Source: Candidatus Gribaldobacteria bacterium
Lineage (GTDB): Bacteria > Patescibacteriota > Minisyncoccia > Minisyncoccales > CG1-02-41-26
Direction of reading: 5' to 3'
Length of the DNA: 6,875 bases
Assembly: GCA_026396775.1 (NCBI GenBank)
Contig: JAPLWD010000061.1
Span: forward strand, 1-6,875
Both the position numbers and the translations under genes were made by a program. The notes under the pieces are model-generated. The model saw only the letters and a program-made list of their open reading frames with translations. It had not been told where the DNA came from and searched no databases. This document shows, piece after piece, positions 6,439 through 6,875 of this stretch. Positions within the stretch are counted from its first letter, which is position 1. Each line of letters starts with the position of its first letter.

Positions 6439-6473
6439 TCAAAAATCCCCACTAACTAGTTGAGGATTTTTGA
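6439..6473 (-). terminator. Intrinsic terminator of RNA A
   Basis: TCAAAAATCC (6439-6448) and GGATTTTTGA (6464-6473) form a perfect 10-bp stem; the loop holds the palindrome AACTAGTT (6454-6461). On the minus strand the 3' arm supplies the T tract, GGATTTTTGATTGG. It begins one base after the closing stem of RNA A, so A has almost no 3' trailer. The stem is symmetric and could act on both strands. Confidence 0.65.
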
Positions 6474-6474
6474 C

Positions 6475-6571
6475 GCGGAGGCAGGTGTCGAACCACATAC
6501 CCAATAAAGGGTATCACCTGTTTATCAAGCAGCGATCCGCGCCGGCGGATTTCAACCTCCCTTACCTCCGC
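6475..6571 (-). ncRNA. RNA A: 97-nt structured RNA with tRNA(Ser)-like features
   Basis: The ends pair perfectly as a 7-bp acceptor-like stem, GCGGAGG (nt 1-7) with CCTCCGC (91-97). tRNA(Ser)-like pieces follow in order: a D-loop-like GGTTGAA (15-21), a loop CTTGATAAA (43-51) containing UGA, a long variable-arm-like hairpin ATACCC/GGGTAT (58-63 with 70-75), and a T-loop-like GGTTCGA (78-84). It does not fold as a canonical tRNA: the T-stem fails to pair, an extra hairpin ATCCGC/GCGGAT (22-27 with 32-37) is inserted, the UGA is followed by U rather than a purine, and CAGGTG (52-57) pairs perfectly with CACCTG (85-90). An extended -10 promoter would start it exactly at nt 1, and a terminator follows. 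It may be a divergent or pseudo tRNA(Ser), or a new tRNA-derived small RNA. No CCA is encoded. Confidence 0.5.
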
Positions 6572-6577
6572 AAGGTC

Positions 6578-6605
6578 ATTTTAACATTTTGATAAAACAA
6601 AACAA
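6578..6605 (-). promoter_or_regulatory. Extended -10 promoter of RNA A
   Basis: The minus strand carries TGTTAAAAT (6586 to 6578), the same extended -10 seen before the surface-protein gene. A weak -35, TTGTTT (6605 to 6600), lies 16 bases upstream inside the RNA B terminator stem. The seventh base after the -10 is the G at 6571, the first base of RNA A's closing stem, so no 5' processing would be needed. Confidence 0.5.
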
Positions 6606-6630
6606 TCTCGAAAAAATCGAGATTGTTTTG
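6598..6630 (-). terminator. Strong intrinsic terminator of RNA B
   Basis: A perfect 14-bp stem pairs 6598-6611 with 6617-6630 around a 5-nt loop. On the minus strand the 3' arm ends in TTTTG and is followed by TTTTATC, a good T tract. It separates RNA B from RNA A and also ends any read-through from groEL. Confidence 0.8.
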
Positions 6631-6673
6631 CTGGTACCCTCTAAGAAGGGTATGTGTCCGCTGCCTGATAAAC
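6598..6673 (-). ncRNA. RNA B: small RNA between groEL and RNA A
   Basis: A strong promoter predicts transcription from the G at 6673, and the 14-bp terminator ends the transcript near 6592-6598, giving an RNA of about 76-82 nt. After an apparently unpaired 5' end (GUUUAUCAGGCAGCG) it has a hairpin with stem UACCCU/AGGGUA, then the terminator stem. No start codon with a ribosome site or worthwhile frame exists. The 5' end is complementary over 16 nt (15 Watson-Crick, one G-U) to RNA A nt 38-53, and CACAUACCC is complementary over 9 nt to RNA A nt 70-78. It may therefore be a sponge or partner RNA of A, or a rearranged relative of the opposite strand of A. No known RNA family was recognised. 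Confidence 0.5.
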
Positions 6674-6679
6674 AATTAT

Positions 6680-6707
6680 ATTTTAGCAAACACTATAACA
6701 ATGTCAA
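6680..6707 (-). promoter_or_regulatory. Strong promoter of RNA B, just after the groEL stop
   Basis: On the minus strand a full-consensus -35, TTGACA (6707 to 6702), is followed after 16 bases by TAAAAT (6685 to 6680) with a TGC extension in front, making a combined consensus -35 and extended -10. It begins 4 bases after the groEL stop codon. The predicted start is the G at 6673, seven bases past the -10. This is the best promoter in the window. Confidence 0.7.
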
Positions 6708-6710
6708 TGC

Positions 6711-6875
6711 CTAGTAGTCCATTCCGCCCATATTGGGCATACCGCCTCCCATACCACCCATACCTTTGTCGTCTTTTTCTTTGGGCAATTCAGCTACCAC
6801 AACTTCCGTGGTTAAAAGCATTGTGGCTCCCGAAACCGCATTTTCTAAAGCCGATCGGGTAACCTTAGTTGGATC
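6711..6875 (-). CDS. groEL: Chaperonin GroEL (60 kDa), C-terminal 54 residues; 5' part beyond window
   Basis: The frame enters from the right edge and ends in TAG at 6711. It encodes the last 54 residues of the group I chaperonin: [31 protein letters not shown], then the Gly-Met-rich tail [17 protein letters not shown] that hangs into the folding cavity. [10 protein letters not shown] and LLTTE are diagnostic of the equatorial domain of GroEL. The full protein, of about 540 aa in this family, forms the 14-mer ring that folds proteins with GroES and ATP. The body of the gene and any groES upstream lie outside the window. The small-RNA promoter begins 4 bases after the stop. Confidence 0.97.
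   Translation of the reverse strand, partial: DPTKVTRSALENAVSGATMLLTTEVVVAELPKEKDDKGMGGMGGGMPNMGGMDY

Noticed and set aside
6475..6571. Calling RNA A a standard tRNA-Ser
   Set aside because: The T-stem has only 2 of 5 pairs, the base after the UGA is U, and a 12-16 nt hairpin is inserted before the anticodon-like loop; kept as an unassigned structured RNA.
6475..6571. RNA A as tmRNA, SRP RNA or tRNA-Sec
   Set aside because: No tag frame or tmRNA 5' consensus, no SRP GGAAG core, and no UCA anticodon or 8-bp acceptor with a 6-bp D-stem.
6623..6862. Plus-strand open frame overlapping RNA B, its promoter and groEL
   Set aside because: It runs antisense through the unmistakable GroEL C-terminus and has no ribosome site.
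143..6875. UGA recoding as glycine (Gracilibacteria-type code)
   Set aside because: Full-length genes need no read-through of UGA and encode abundant glycine with GGN codons. The absence of TGA stops among six genes (three TAA, three TAG) is too small a sample to mean more.
1..6875. CRISPR array, insertion sequence or integrase
   Set aside because: No regularly spaced repeats with unique spacers, and no transposase or recombinase frame, were seen on either strand.

Overview
The window looks like a fragment of an ultra-small, host-dependent bacterium of the Patescibacteria (Candidate Phyla Radiation). The grounds are the gene set: a very large Thr/Ser/Ala/Gly-rich surface protein with a signal peptide, a short LQ-rich helix and an N-terminal peptidoglycan-binding domain, an ECF sigma factor next to a single-pass membrane protein, and short lineage-style regulators. 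None of the five protein starts visible here has a clear Shine-Dalgarno sequence. The long ORFs read through with the standard code and encode their many glycines with GGN codons, which argues against the UGA=Gly lineages (Gracilibacteria/Absconditabacteria). The exact phylum is an inference from recall; no search was possible.

Every gene is on the minus strand, so transcription runs right to left. At the right edge is the C-terminal end of groEL (6711-6875). Directly after its stop come two small RNA units in tandem, each with its own extended -10 promoter and intrinsic terminator: RNA B (about 6598-6673) and RNA A (6475-6571). RNA A has closed ends and tRNA(Ser)-like pieces but does not fold as a normal tRNA. 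The predicted 5' end of B is complementary over 16 nt to a predicted unpaired stretch of A. Next is a 108-aa acidic helical protein of unknown function (5969-6295), then a terminator, then a consensus promoter driving a 197-aa protein with a DeoR-type winged helix (5241-5834).

Between that gene and the next lies an AT-rich regulatory region (5054-5240). It holds a copy of the widespread palindromic repeat that begins TGTCATTGCGAGGAG, and an array of TTGTCC/CTGTCC motifs spaced about 20, 21 and 11 bases, roughly whole helical turns. The array sits just upstream of an ECF sigma-70 gene (4547-5053). A 232-aa single-pass membrane protein that is a likely anti-sigma factor follows 36 bases downstream (3812-4510). 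After it comes a giant surface protein (143-3646, about 1167 aa) with a PG_binding_1-like domain and six tandem beta-rich modules. Its promoter region carries a 19-bp palindrome plus an extra half-site. A strong GC-rich hairpin terminator (48-84) ends the unit.

A plausible working model is a cell-envelope regulatory block: the sigma factor and its membrane partner control envelope genes, possibly including the adjacent surface protein. The most unusual content is the A/B small-RNA pair and the phased TTGTCC array.
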